Shown: piece after piece, positions 14,134 to 20,431 of the stretch
Numbering within the stretch: position 1 is the stretch's first letter
How the letters are laid out: every line of letters starts with the position of its first letter
NCBI GenBank assembly: GCA_041394725.1
Contig: JAWKHR010000079.1
Coordinates: 1-20,431, forward strand
DNA: 20,431 bases
Reading direction: 5' to 3'
From: JAWKHR01 sp041394725
GTDB lineage: Bacteria; Acidobacteriota; Vicinamibacteria; Vicinamibacterales; SCN-69-37
Position numbers and translations under genes: made by a program
Notes under the pieces: model-generated
Databases searched by the model: none
Seen by the model: the letters and a program-made list of their open reading frames with translations, nothing else
What the model was told of the DNA's origin: nothing

Positions 14134-14627
14134 ATCGCCAGGTTCAGCGCCGAGGCGTAGGAGACCCACGCCAGGTAGGGAACGAAGAGCCACGCGGCCG
14201 GCCGGGCGCCGCGCCAGGCCTGCACGATGAACGTCGCGATGGCGATCCACAGCGCGACGATGACCAGCGCCGCGGCGCCGACGCGGTGCGCGCCGAAGAA
14301 GAGCGGCGACCAGGCCGCGTTCAGGCCGAGCTGCACCCACCACGTCCGCCACGCGGCCCGAACGCCGGACCGCGCGGCGACGGCAGAGACCCGCCAGCCG
14401 GCGACGCCGATGCACAGATAGAGCGCGGTCCAGACCGGGCCGAAGAGCCAGTTCGGCGGCGTCCAGGCCGGCTTCGCGAGCGTCGGGTACCACTCGCGCA
14501 CGGCGTCGCTCGTGACCCAGCCCCCCACGCCGCCGACGGCCAGGCAGAGCACGACCAGCCAGACGAGCGTCGCCGGGCGGGTCAGGCCCGCCGACCCGGC
14601 GTGCGGTGCGAGGACAGGGGAGGCCAT
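14115..14627 (-). CDS. TspO/MBR (tryptophan-rich sensory protein) family membrane protein
   Basis: This 170-residue protein has five predicted membrane helices and the family signatures: WYPTLAKPAWTPP followed by NWLFGPVWTALY (46-70), QLGLNAAWSPLFFG, and PYLAWVSYASALNLAIWQLN at the C-terminus. TspO proteins bind porphyrins and related tetrapyrroles and take part in light, oxygen or stress responses. It is the first gene of a two-gene minus-strand unit with the SDR/DUF2867 gene. GGGAG lies just upstream of the ATG, and TAGAGT, a -10-like hexamer, lies 13 bases upstream of it. Confidence 0.95.
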   Translation of the reverse strand: MASPVLAPHAGSAGLTRPATLVWLVVLCLAVGGVGGWVTSDAVREWYPTLAKPAWTPPNWLFGPVWTALYLCIGVAGWRVSAVAARSGVRAAWRTWWVQLGLNAAWSPLFFGAHRVGAAALVIVALWIAIATFIVQAWRGARPAAWLFVPYLAWVSYASALNLAIWQLNR

Positions 14628-14753
14628 GGCTCTCCCGTTTACTCTAGCGAGAAGTGAGTTAACTGAAGCGAAAAACCTGGCCGGTTGCGCAGATCGTGTA
14701 CCTGGGGAGAAAAAGGCGCGCGTGATCTTTTCGCGAAGGGAAAACTGGCGGCG
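14628..14753 (-). promoter_or_regulatory. AT-richer spacer carrying the tspO promoter region
   Basis: The 126 bases between merR and tspO are clearly less GC-rich than their surroundings. Read toward tspO they hold TAGAGT (complement of 14641-14646) as a -10 candidate and GGGAGA next to the start. Two 8-bp palindromes, AGTTAACT (14657-14664) and TTCGCGAA (14730-14737), are possible protein sites. A weak TTTTC/GAAAA hairpin (14728-14744) lies near the merR end. I see no convincing -35 and no strong terminator, so read-through from merR into tspO is possible. Confidence 0.45.
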
Positions 14754-15197
14754 TCAGTGCCGTGAGCGGCGGGGCTGGCGGCCGCCGAGCGTGTCGAGCA
14801 GACGCGCCTGGCGTCCGGCCGGCGTCCGGGCCAGACGGCCGTCCCACTCGCGGAGCAGGGCGCGCATGTCCCGTCGGAGGTCAATCAGCTCGGCGACGCG
14901 GCGGTCGAGTTCCTCGAGCCGCGTGGCGACCAGCGCGCGGACGGCGCGACACGGTGCGCCGCCCCGGGCGCGCTCGCGCAGGATGGCCGCGAGCTCGCGG
15001 AGCGAGAACCCCATCGAGAGGGCGCGCCGAATCAGGCGGACGCGCGTGACGGCTTCCGCGTCGTAGAGCCGGTAGCCGGACGCGGAGCGGCCGGCCGGCG
15101 CGAGGACGCCACGCCGTTCGTAGTGCCGCAGCGTGTCGGGGCTCACGCCCGCGGCCCGCGCCAGGGCGCCGATGCGGAGGGCGCCGCGATCGCTCAC
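14754..15197 (-). CDS. MerR-family regulator, heavy-metal-type scaffold lacking the C-terminal metal loop
   Basis: The 147-residue protein has a MerR DNA-binding domain at 7-76 (IGALARAAGVSPDTLRHYER, then RLYDAEAVTRVRLIRRALSMGFSLRELAAIL) and the long dimerisation helix. C83 lies at the start of that helix, at the position of the conserved cysteine of ZntR/CueR-type sensors. The C-terminal loop, which carries Cys ligands in metal sensors, reads DGRLARTPAGRQARLLDTLGG and has no cysteine. It is therefore related to metal sensors but may respond to a redox, thiol or other signal. The GTG start overlaps the TGA of the preceding gene (GTGA), giving a coupled operon. GGAGGT lies 11 bases upstream. 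The dyad promoter upstream of the operon is its likely binding site. Confidence 0.92.
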   Translation of the reverse strand: MSDRGALRIGALARAAGVSPDTLRHYERRGVLAPAGRSASGYRLYDAEAVTRVRLIRRALSMGFSLRELAAILRERARGGAPCRAVRALVATRLEELDRRVAELIDLRRDMRALLREWDGRLARTPAGRQARLLDTLGGRQPRRSRH

Positions 15198-15694
15198 GGC
15201 GCGGGGGGACCTCCGGGACGCCGGCCCACGGTCGTCGCGTCACCCGTCTTGTGGTCGCTGATCTGGAAGGCCAGGAACGCGTGCACCGCGCGCAGCGCGT
15301 CCGGGTCGGTCGTCACGATGTCCACGCGGCCGCCCTGCGGCGCCTCCACGTACCGGTAGCGGATCTTTTCGCGGAGCCGGGTCATGTCGGCCGTGCCGGG
15401 CACGTCGGTCGCGTGGATGAAGTGGGGCAGGTCGAACTGGCCCTGCCCGAAGAGCATCGCGATGTGCGGCAGGTGCGATCGGATGGCCGCGAGGTTCGTC
15501 TCGTCGGCGGCCTCCTTCACCGTCACCTCGATCGCCCCGCCATCCTCGTAGAGCCGGAAGTGATGCGTGGTCTTGTCCTGGTCGAAGCCCATGCCCTGCG
15601 CGCCGCGCGTGGCCAGGGGATCCTGGGCGGGGGCGCCGGACGCCTGCGGCAGCGGGGTGAGCGACAGCGCGACGACGAGTAAGAGCGCGAGCAT
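15194..15694 (-). CDS. Secreted histidine-rich protein of unknown function, first gene of the MerR operon
   Basis: The 166-residue protein starts with a hydrophobic signal sequence (MLALLLVVALSLTPLPQASG) and probable cleavage near residue 20. The mature part has a repeated pattern of histidines: MGFDQDKTTHHF (H44, H45), IRSHLPHIAMLF (H74, H77), FDLPHFIHATD (H91, H94), H138, and ISDHKTGD (H148). There is no cysteine. As I recall, relatives occur in several bacterial phyla and are sometimes mislabelled as aspartate carbamoyltransferase; nothing here supports that enzyme. Periplasmic metal binding is a reasonable hypothesis. It is preceded by GGAG 6 bases before the ATG and by a MerR-type promoter, and overlaps merR by 4 bases. 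Confidence 0.85.
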   Translation of the reverse strand: MLALLLVVALSLTPLPQASGAPAQDPLATRGAQGMGFDQDKTTHHFRLYEDGGAIEVTVKEAADETNLAAIRSHLPHIAMLFGQGQFDLPHFIHATDVPGTADMTRLREKIRYRYVEAPQGGRVDIVTTDPDALRAVHAFLAFQISDHKTGDATTVGRRPGGPPAP

Positions 15695-15736
15695 CGAGGT
15701 CTCCAGTCCGGGCCTGATCGCAAGCCCGCACTCGTC

Positions 15737-15767
15737 ACTCTAGACCCTGGAACCGTTACAGGGTCAA
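15737..15767 (-). promoter_or_regulatory. MerR-type promoter with 19-bp spacer and 7-bp inverted-repeat operator
   Basis: Read on the minus strand, the -35 is TTGACC (complement of 15762-15767) and the -10 is TAGAGT (complement of 15737-15742), separated by exactly 19 bp. The spacer region holds the perfect inverted repeat GACCCTG/CAGGGTC (15743-15749 and 15759-15765) with 9 bases between arms. An overlong 19-20 bp spacer with a dyad between the two hexamers is the hallmark of promoters untwisted by MerR-family activators. The predicted leader is about 36 bases and includes GGAG. The metallophosphatase gene diverges from the same region. Confidence 0.85.
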
Positions 15768-15825
15768 GCGTCCGCGACGGCCGGCGGTGGACCGGCGTTC
15801 AGTCGCCGCCCGGCGCCCGGTGTTG

Positions 15826-15831
15826 CACAAT
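15826..15831 (+). promoter_or_regulatory. -10-like element before the metallophosphatase gene
   Basis: CACAAT (4 of 6 consensus bases) lies 9 bases before the ATG at 15841, which would give a very short leader. No -35 is clear, and there is no Shine-Dalgarno sequence before the ATG. Confidence 0.3.
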
Positions 15832-15840
15832 GGCTCCGCC

Positions 15841-17067
15841 ATGCCATCCACTCGCCCTCGCGCCGTCGCCCGCTGGGCCGTCGTGCCCGTGCTGCTCGGG
15901 GTGCTGCCGGGCCTCACGCCGTCCGCCTCGGCCCAGTCCGAGCCGTTCACGGTCTACGACACGAGACCGGTCATCACCGAGGGGCCGTACCTGATGGCCA
16001 CCGGCGCGACGTCCACGACGATCGTCTGGATGACCGACACGCCCAGTCACTCCGAAGTGCGTTTCGCGGCCGGGCGTCACGACACCGCCGGCGCGCTGAC
16101 CTCGCGCGTCGAGCCCCAGGTGGATGGCCTCGTGCCCGTGGGCACGCGGCACGTCGTCCACCTGATCGGCCTCGCGCCCGGTACCGAGTACAGCTACCAG
16201 GTCCAGTCCACCCGCGTCGTGAAGCTCAAGGCCTACTGGCCGGACAAGGGCCTCGCGACGACGAGCGACGTCCATCGTTTCCGGACGCTCGACCCGGGCG
16301 CGACGCACGTGTCGTTCGCCGTCGTCACCGACACGCACGAGGACGTCGCCCGCATCAACCGGCTCATGAAGCAGGTGGACTGGGGCGCGACCGACTTCCT
16401 GGTCCATACCGGCGACGCGTTCGACTGGCTCGACACCGAGGACCAGCTGTTCCGCCGGTGGCTGACGCCGATCACGGCCGCGCTCTCGCACGAGAAGCCG
16501 CTGGTCTACGCGCGCGGGAACCACGAGCTGCGCGGGCCGTTCGCGCGTGAGCTGGCCGGCTACGTGCCGACCGTCGAGGGCCGCTTCTACTACGCCCGCG
16601 ACGCCGGGCCGATCCACCTGATCGTGCTCGACACGGGCGAGGACAAGCCGGACGACACGAACGTCTACGCGCACCTGAACCGCACGACGCCGTACCGGAA
16701 CGCGGAGTACGACTGGCTGGCCGATCACGTGGCGACCGACGCGCACCACGCGGCCGCGCCCTTTCGCGTGATCGTCATGCACCAGCCGCGCTGGGGCTGG
16801 CTCGCCGAAGGCCCCGACCGCTGGATCCGCCTCGCGAACGACGCCGGCGTGGATCTCGTGATTGCGGGGCACACCCACCGGTTCTCCTACACGCCGCCCG
16901 GCCCGGGCGTGCCGCACGCCTACCACCTGCTCGTGCTCGGCCAGGACCAGGTCGCCCGCGTCGAGGCCGCCACGGACGCCATTCACGTGGTGGTCGTGGG
17001 CGGTGACGGCGCGGTGGTCCGGGAGATCACGATCCCGCGTGTCCGCCAGCGGTCACCGTCGCGCTGA
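15841..17067 (+). CDS. Secreted purple-acid-phosphatase-like metallophosphoesterase
   Basis: The 408-residue protein has a signal peptide (basic RPRAVAR start, hydrophobic VVPVLLGVLPG, cleavage probably after ASAQ near residue 32). A fibronectin/PAP-like beta domain follows (about 45-150; TSTTIVWMTDT, LAPGTEYSYQVQS). The calcineurin-like catalytic domain carries all metal motifs: D164-x-H166 (TDTHED), GD192, GNH228E, H314 (VMHQP) and GH344-TH346. It is expected to hydrolyse phosphate mono- or diesters outside the cytoplasm; the substrate is unknown. I chose ATG 15841 over the in-frame GTG 15787 because it places the signal peptide at the N-terminus and a -10-like hexamer lies between them. 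It diverges from the MerR-controlled operon. Confidence 0.93.
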   Translation: MPSTRPRAVARWAVVPVLLGVLPGLTPSASAQSEPFTVYDTRPVITEGPYLMATGATSTTIVWMTDTPSHSEVRFAAGRHDTAGALTSRVEPQVDGLVPVGTRHVVHLIGLAPGTEYSYQVQSTRVVKLKAYWPDKGLATTSDVHRFRTLDPGATHVSFAVVTDTHEDVARINRLMKQVDWGATDFLVHTGDAFDWLDTEDQLFRRWLTPITAALSHEKPLVYARGNHELRGPFARELAGYVPTVEGRFYYARDAGPIHLIVLDTGEDKPDDTNVYAHLNRTTPYRNAEYDWLADHVATDAHHAAAPFRVIVMHQPRWGWLAEGPDRWIRLANDAGVDLVIAGHTHRFSYTPPGPGVPHAYHLLVLGQDQVARVEAATDAIHVVVVGGDGAVVREITIPRVRQRSPSR

Positions 17068-17073
17068 CGCGGG

Positions 17074-17114
17074 TTGACGCGGGCCGCGTCCCGGCCCATA
17101 ACTGAGCGGGGGAG
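17074..17114 (+). promoter_or_regulatory. Sigma70-type promoter and ribosome binding site of the M16 peptidase gene
   Basis: TTGACG (17074-17079) and CATAAC (17097-17102) are separated by 17 bp, a near-consensus housekeeping promoter. GGGGGAG (17108-17114) lies 6 bases before the ATG at 17121 and is the clearest ribosome binding site in the window. The predicted start site falls close to the binding site, so the leader is short. Confidence 0.7.
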
Positions 17115-17120
17115 TCACTC

Positions 17121-20009
17121 ATGATCGATCGCGCGCGCACGCCCGTCGCCGTCCTGCTGTCGGCCGTCATCGCCGGCGCCACGCTGGTCGCCCACGGCCG
17201 GCCGGACCAGGCCGCGACCAGACCGGACCAGGCCGCCGCCGGCCAGCAGGTCTACGTGGCCGGCGCGCGAACCGCGCCGCTCACCACCACGGTGCCCGTC
17301 GATCCGGACATCGCGACCGGCCGGTTCGACAACGGCCTGCGGTACTACATCCGCGCGAACCGCCGGCCCGAGCAGCGCGCCGAACTGCGGCTCGCGGTCA
17401 ACGTCGGGTCGATCGTCGAGGCCGACGACCAGCGCGGGCTCGCGCACTTCGTCGAGCACATGGCGTTCAACGGCACGAAGCACTTCCCGAAGCAGGACAT
17501 CGTGTCGTTCATGGAGTCGATCGGCATGCAGTTCGGGCCGAGCGTGAACGCCTACACGAGCTTCGACGAGACGGTCTACATGCTCGAGGTGCCGACCGAC
17601 CGGCCCGAGGTGCTCGACCGGGCGATGCTCATCCTCGAGGACTGGGCGCACGACGTGTCGTTCGACGACGCGGAGATCGACAAGGAACGGGGCGTCGTGA
17701 TCGAGGAGTGGCGGCTGGGCCGCGGCGCCGACGCACGAATGCGTGACCAGCAGTTCCCGACGCTGCTCAAGGACTCGCGCTACGCCGAGCGGCTGCCGAT
17801 CGGCACGAAGGACATCCTCGAGACGTTCCCGCACGATCGCCTGCGCCAGTTCTACCGCGACTGGTACCGGCCCGACCTGATGGCGGTCGTCGCGGTCGGC
17901 GACTTCGACGTGGCGGCGGTCAGGGGCCTGGTCGAGCAGCACTTCGGGTCGCTGCCGATGCCGGCCTCGCCGAAGCCGCGCCCCGAGGCCGAGGTGCCCG
18001 ATCAGCCCGGGACGCTGTTCGCGGTGGCGACCGACCCGGAGGCGGCGGGCGCGAGCGTGCAGGTCTACAGCAAGATGGCGCTGCGGGATCCGACGTCGAT
18101 CGGCGCCTACCGGCAGTCGCTCGTCGAGGGGCTGTTCGGCGGCATGCTGTCGGCGCGGTTCGGCGAGCTGTCGCGGAAGCCGGACGCGCCGTTCCTCGGC
18201 GCGTCGGCCGGACGCGGCCTCTTCGTGCGGACGAAGGAGGCCTCCACGCTGGGGGCGATCGTCCGGCCGGAGGACATCGGCCGCGGCCTCGAGGCGCTCT
18301 TCGTCGAGGCGGAGCGCGTGGCGCGTTTCGGGTTCACGGCGGCGGAGCTCGATCGCGCGAAGACCAACATCCTGCGGTCGTTCGAGCGCGCCGTGACCGA
18401 GAAGGCGAACCGCCAGTCGGCGGCCCTCGCCGACGAGTACCTGCGCCACTTCACGCAGCGCGAGCCCATCCCCGGCATCGACTACGAGTACGCGCTCGCG
18501 CAGCGCTTCGTCCCCGCGATCACGCTCGCCGACGTCAACGGCCTGGCGCGTGAATGGGCGCCGGAAGGCAACCGCGTCGTGCTGGTCAGCGCGCCCGCGA
18601 AGCCCGGCATCACGGTGCCGACCGAGGCCGAGCTGGCGAAGCTGATGGCCGACGCGGCCGACAAGGAGCTGACGCCCTGGGTGGACTCGGCGACCAACCT
18701 GCCGCTCCTCGACCCGGTCCCCGCGGCCGGCACGATCGTCGCCCGGCGCGCGATGCCGGCGCTCGGCCTGACCGAGTGGACGCTCTCGAACGGCGCGACG
18801 GTGTACCTGATGCCGACCGACATCAAGCAGGACGAGGTCGTCCTGCGCGCCTTCAGCCCCGGCGGCACGTCGCTCGCGAGCGACGCGGACTTCGTCCCGG
18901 CCGCCACGGCGACGCAGGTCGTCGGCGCGAGCGGCTTCGGCGCGTTCAACGGCATCGATCTCGGCAAGGCGCTGGCCGGCAAGGTCGCCGCCGTCCAGCC
19001 GTTCATCGACGAGACGAGCGAGGGCGTCTCCGGCTCGGCCTCCACCAAGGACCTCGAGACGTTCTTCCAGCTGCTGTACCTGAAGTTCACGCAGCCGCGG
19101 GCCGACGCCGAGATCTTCGGCGTGATGACGAGCCAGGCGAAGGCCGCGCTCGCCAACCAGGGCGCGCAGCCCGGCTTCGCGTTCCAGGAGGCACTCACCG
19201 GCGCGCTCAGCCAGAACCACCCGCGCGCCCGCCTGCTCACGGCCGCCATGGTGGACGAGATGGATCTGCAGCGCTCGGTCGCCTTCTACAAGGACCGGTT
19301 CTCCGACGCGAGCGACTTCACGTTCGTCTTCGTCGGCACCTTCACGCCCGACCAAATCGAGCCGCTCGTGACGCGCTATCTCGCCTCGCTGCCCGCGACC
19401 CATCGCGACGAGACGTGGCGCGACGTCGGCATCCACGCGCCCGAGGGCGTCGTCACCCGGCGCGTCGAGAAGGGCGTGGAGCCGCAGAGCCGGACGTCGA
19501 TCGTCTTCACCGGGCCTTTCGCCTACACGCAGGAGAACCGCGTCGCGATCCGCGCCATGGCCCTGGTGCTGCAGACGCGGCTGCGCGAGCGGCTCCGCGA
19601 GGATCTCGGCGGCACCTACTCGGTCGGCGTCAACGCGAGCTACGAGCGCATCCCGCGGCAGGAATACGCCGTGTCGATCGGGTTCGGCAGCGGGCCCGAG
19701 CGCACCGACGCGCTCGCCGACACCGTGTTCGAGCAGATCAAGGCGTTCCAGGCCGACGGCCCGACGCCCGCCGAACTCGCCACGGTGCGCGAGACGCTCA
19801 TGCGCGAGCTCGAGACCAGCATGCAGTCCAACGGGTACCTCGTCGCGCAGCTGGCCTACCGGATCGAGTCCGGCGAGCCGGTGGAGGGCCTCCTGAAGGT
19901 CGGCGACTACTACCAGGCGCTCACCGCCGCGGCCATCCGGCAGGCGGCCGTCGACTACCTGAACGCCGACCGCTACGTGCGCGTCAGCCTGTTCCCGGAG
20001 AAGCGGTAG
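17121..20009 (+). CDS. Secreted tandem M16-family (pitrilysin-like) zinc metallopeptidase
   Basis: The 962-residue protein has an N-terminal signal sequence (hydrophobic VAVLLSAVIAGATLVAHG), a short linker with a repeated RPDQAA unit, and two M16 halves. The first half holds the inverted zinc motif HFVEH (H109, E112, H113) and E189, the exact HxxEH-x75-E arrangement, within AHFVEHMAFNGTKHF and DKERGVVIEEW. The second half (from about residue 545, TEWTLSNGATVYL) has no zinc motif but keeps the fold, including a late LREDLGGTYSVGV substrate-binding element, as in other two-half M16 enzymes. It should degrade peptides in the periplasm. Length is typical for the PqqL-like/insulinase class. It stops with TAG. 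The promoter is separate from the phosphatase gene upstream. Confidence 0.95.
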   Translation: MIDRARTPVAVLLSAVIAGATLVAHGRPDQAATRPDQAAAGQQVYVAGARTAPLTTTVPVDPDIATGRFDNGLRYYIRANRRPEQRAELRLAVNVGSIVEADDQRGLAHFVEHMAFNGTKHFPKQDIVSFMESIGMQFGPSVNAYTSFDETVYMLEVPTDRPEVLDRAMLILEDWAHDVSFDDAEIDKERGVVIEEWRLGRGADARMRDQQFPTLLKDSRYAERLPIGTKDILETFPHDRLRQFYRDWYRPDLMAVVAVGDFDVAAVRGLVEQHFGSLPMPASPKPRPEAEVPDQPGTLFAVATDPEAAGASVQVYSKMALRDPTSIGAYRQSLVEGLFGGMLSARFGELSRKPDAPFLGASAGRGLFVRTKEASTLGAIVRPEDIGRGLEALFVEAERVARFGFTAAELDRAKTNILRSFERAVTEKANRQSAALADEYLRHFTQREPIPGIDYEYALAQRFVPAITLADVNGLAREWAPEGNRVVLVSAPAKPGITVPTEAELAKLMADAADKELTPWVDSATNLPLLDPVPAAGTIVARRAMPALGLTEWTLSNGATVYLMPTDIKQDEVVLRAFSPGGTSLASDADFVPAATATQVVGASGFGAFNGIDLGKALAGKVAAVQPFIDETSEGVSGSASTKDLETFFQLLYLKFTQPRADAEIFGVMTSQAKAALANQGAQPGFAFQEALTGALSQNHPRARLLTAAMVDEMDLQRSVAFYKDRFSDASDFTFVFVGTFTPDQIEPLVTRYLASLPATHRDETWRDVGIHAPEGVVTRRVEKGVEPQSRTSIVFTGPFAYTQENRVAIRAMALVLQTRLRERLREDLGGTYSVGVNASYERIPRQEYAVSIGFGSGPERTDALADTVFEQIKAFQADGPTPAELATVRETLMRELETSMQSNGYLVAQLAYRIESGEPVEGLLKVGDYYQALTAAAIRQAAVDYLNADRYVRVSLFPEKR

Positions 20010-20031
20010 GCGGGGCGGATTCTTCCCCCGC
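20010..20031 (+). terminator. Weak GC hairpin directly after the M16 stop codon
   Basis: GCGGGG (20010-20015) and CCCCGC (20026-20031) can form a 6-bp stem with a 10-base loop immediately after the TAG. No U-run follows, so intrinsic termination is doubtful. The rest of the 122-base gap (to 20131) is GC-rich with short palindromes and no promoter that I can defend. Confidence 0.25.
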
Positions 20032-20131
20032 GCCGGCCGATTTGTCCGCAGCCGGCGGCGGCCGCGGACGCGCGGAAACCGGCGGTCCGGGCCGCCGGAA
20101 ATCCGGCACGGGTTGTGCGAAGGGCAGGGGC

Positions 20132-20431
20132 ATGCAGGCCTTTCCCCACACCTATGCCGTGTCGACCGCCGTGCACCCCGGCGGCGACGTCGTCCTCGCG
20201 AGTCCGCACCTGCCGCCGCTGCCCACGGCCGCGCCCGCCGAGTTCGGCGGCCCCGGCACGCGCTGGTCGCCCGAGACGATGCTCGTGGGCACCGTCGCGA
20301 ACTGCTTCGTGCTGACCTTCCGCGCCATCGCCTCGGCCTCGAAGATGCCGTGGACGTCGCTCACCGTGGACGTGGACGGCACGCTCGATCGCGTGGACCG
20401 CGTGACCCGGTTCACCGCGTTCACCATCCGC
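20132..20431 (+). CDS. OsmC/Ohr-family protein, 3'-truncated by the window edge
   Basis: The first 100 residues are visible and the frame is open at the window edge. After MQAFPHTYAVSTAVHPGGDVV comes SPETMLVGTVANCFVLTFRA, where C58 matches the first redox cysteine of OsmC/Ohr proteins, which reduce organic hydroperoxides with a cysteine pair. The LTVDVDGTLDR strand also fits. The second cysteine would lie beyond the window, so activity cannot be judged. The ATG follows AGGGCAGGGGC, a plausible ribosome binding site. Confidence 0.85.
   Translation, partial: MQAFPHTYAVSTAVHPGGDVVLASPHLPPLPTAAPAEFGGPGTRWSPETMLVGTVANCFVLTFRAIASASKMPWTSLTVDVDGTLDRVDRVTRFTAFTIR

Noticed and set aside
14134..14493. 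Upstream extension of the SDR frame over tspO (632 residues in total)
   Set aside because: The Rossmann motif TGATGYVGG begins 10 residues after ATG 14133, and the extra part is an out-of-frame shadow of tspO.
14728..14744. Hairpin TTTTC/GAAAA as a merR terminator
   Set aside because: A 5-bp AT-rich stem with a 7-base loop is too weak, and it lacks a GC stem followed by a U-run.
17115..19436. 773-codon minus-strand open frame opposite the M16 gene
   Set aside because: It is a shadow of GC-rich codon use; the product is Arg/Gly/Val-rich without motifs and the plus strand encodes a complete M16 peptidase.

Overview
The window is very GC-rich (visibly above 70% G+C), densely coded, and has no gene-free stretch longer than 300 bases. 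The best guess at its source is an Acidobacteriota genome, probably of the Vicinamibacteria type. The main reason is the PadR regulator coupled by ATGA to a 907-residue 'orphan' MacB/FtsX permease with the acidobacterial N-terminal domain. The ECF sigma/NrsF pair and the tandem M16 peptidase fit but are not diagnostic. This is inference from gene content, not a phylogenetic placement. I found no tRNA, rRNA, CRISPR array, insertion sequence or phage gene.

Left part (1-7725), housekeeping genes. A 5'-truncated comEC (DNA uptake channel) converges on mazG (NTP pyrophosphohydrolase). mazG diverges from a PhnP-like metallo-beta-lactamase-fold gene, with a 10-bp palindromic -10-like element between them. 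Then, all on the plus strand, come ribF (FAD synthesis), a 93-residue protein resembling half of a degenerate RsbW-type ATPase domain, cysS (cysteinyl-tRNA synthetase) and a class III aminotransferase. Both mazG and ribF lack a stop codon near the end of their conserved domain. mazG runs 465 bases antisense into comEC, and ribF runs out of frame through its two downstream neighbours.

Middle part (7821-12585). An ECF sigma factor overlaps its NrsF-type (DUF1109) membrane anti-sigma factor. Next are the YraN nuclease-fold protein and a PadR repressor coupled to the duplicated permease. A 10-bp palindrome just before the padR start is a candidate operator.

Right part (12595-20431). On the minus strand a TspO/MBR membrane protein overlaps a YbjT-like SDR/DUF2867 oxidoreductase. 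Upstream of these, also on the minus strand, is a two-gene operon: a secreted histidine-rich protein of unknown function, then a MerR regulator. Its promoter has the textbook MerR layout, with a 19-bp spacer holding a 7-bp inverted repeat. Diverging from it is a secreted purple-acid-phosphatase-like enzyme, followed by a secreted tandem M16 metallopeptidase with a clear sigma70 promoter and ribosome binding site, and a 3'-truncated OsmC-family gene.

The most promising unexplained items are the MerR-controlled operon for a secreted histidine-rich protein, whose MerR lacks the usual C-terminal metal loop; the symmetric -10 shared by mazG and the PhnP-like gene; several -10 elements close enough to start codons to suggest leaderless mRNAs; and the small degenerate ATPase-like protein between ribF and cysS.
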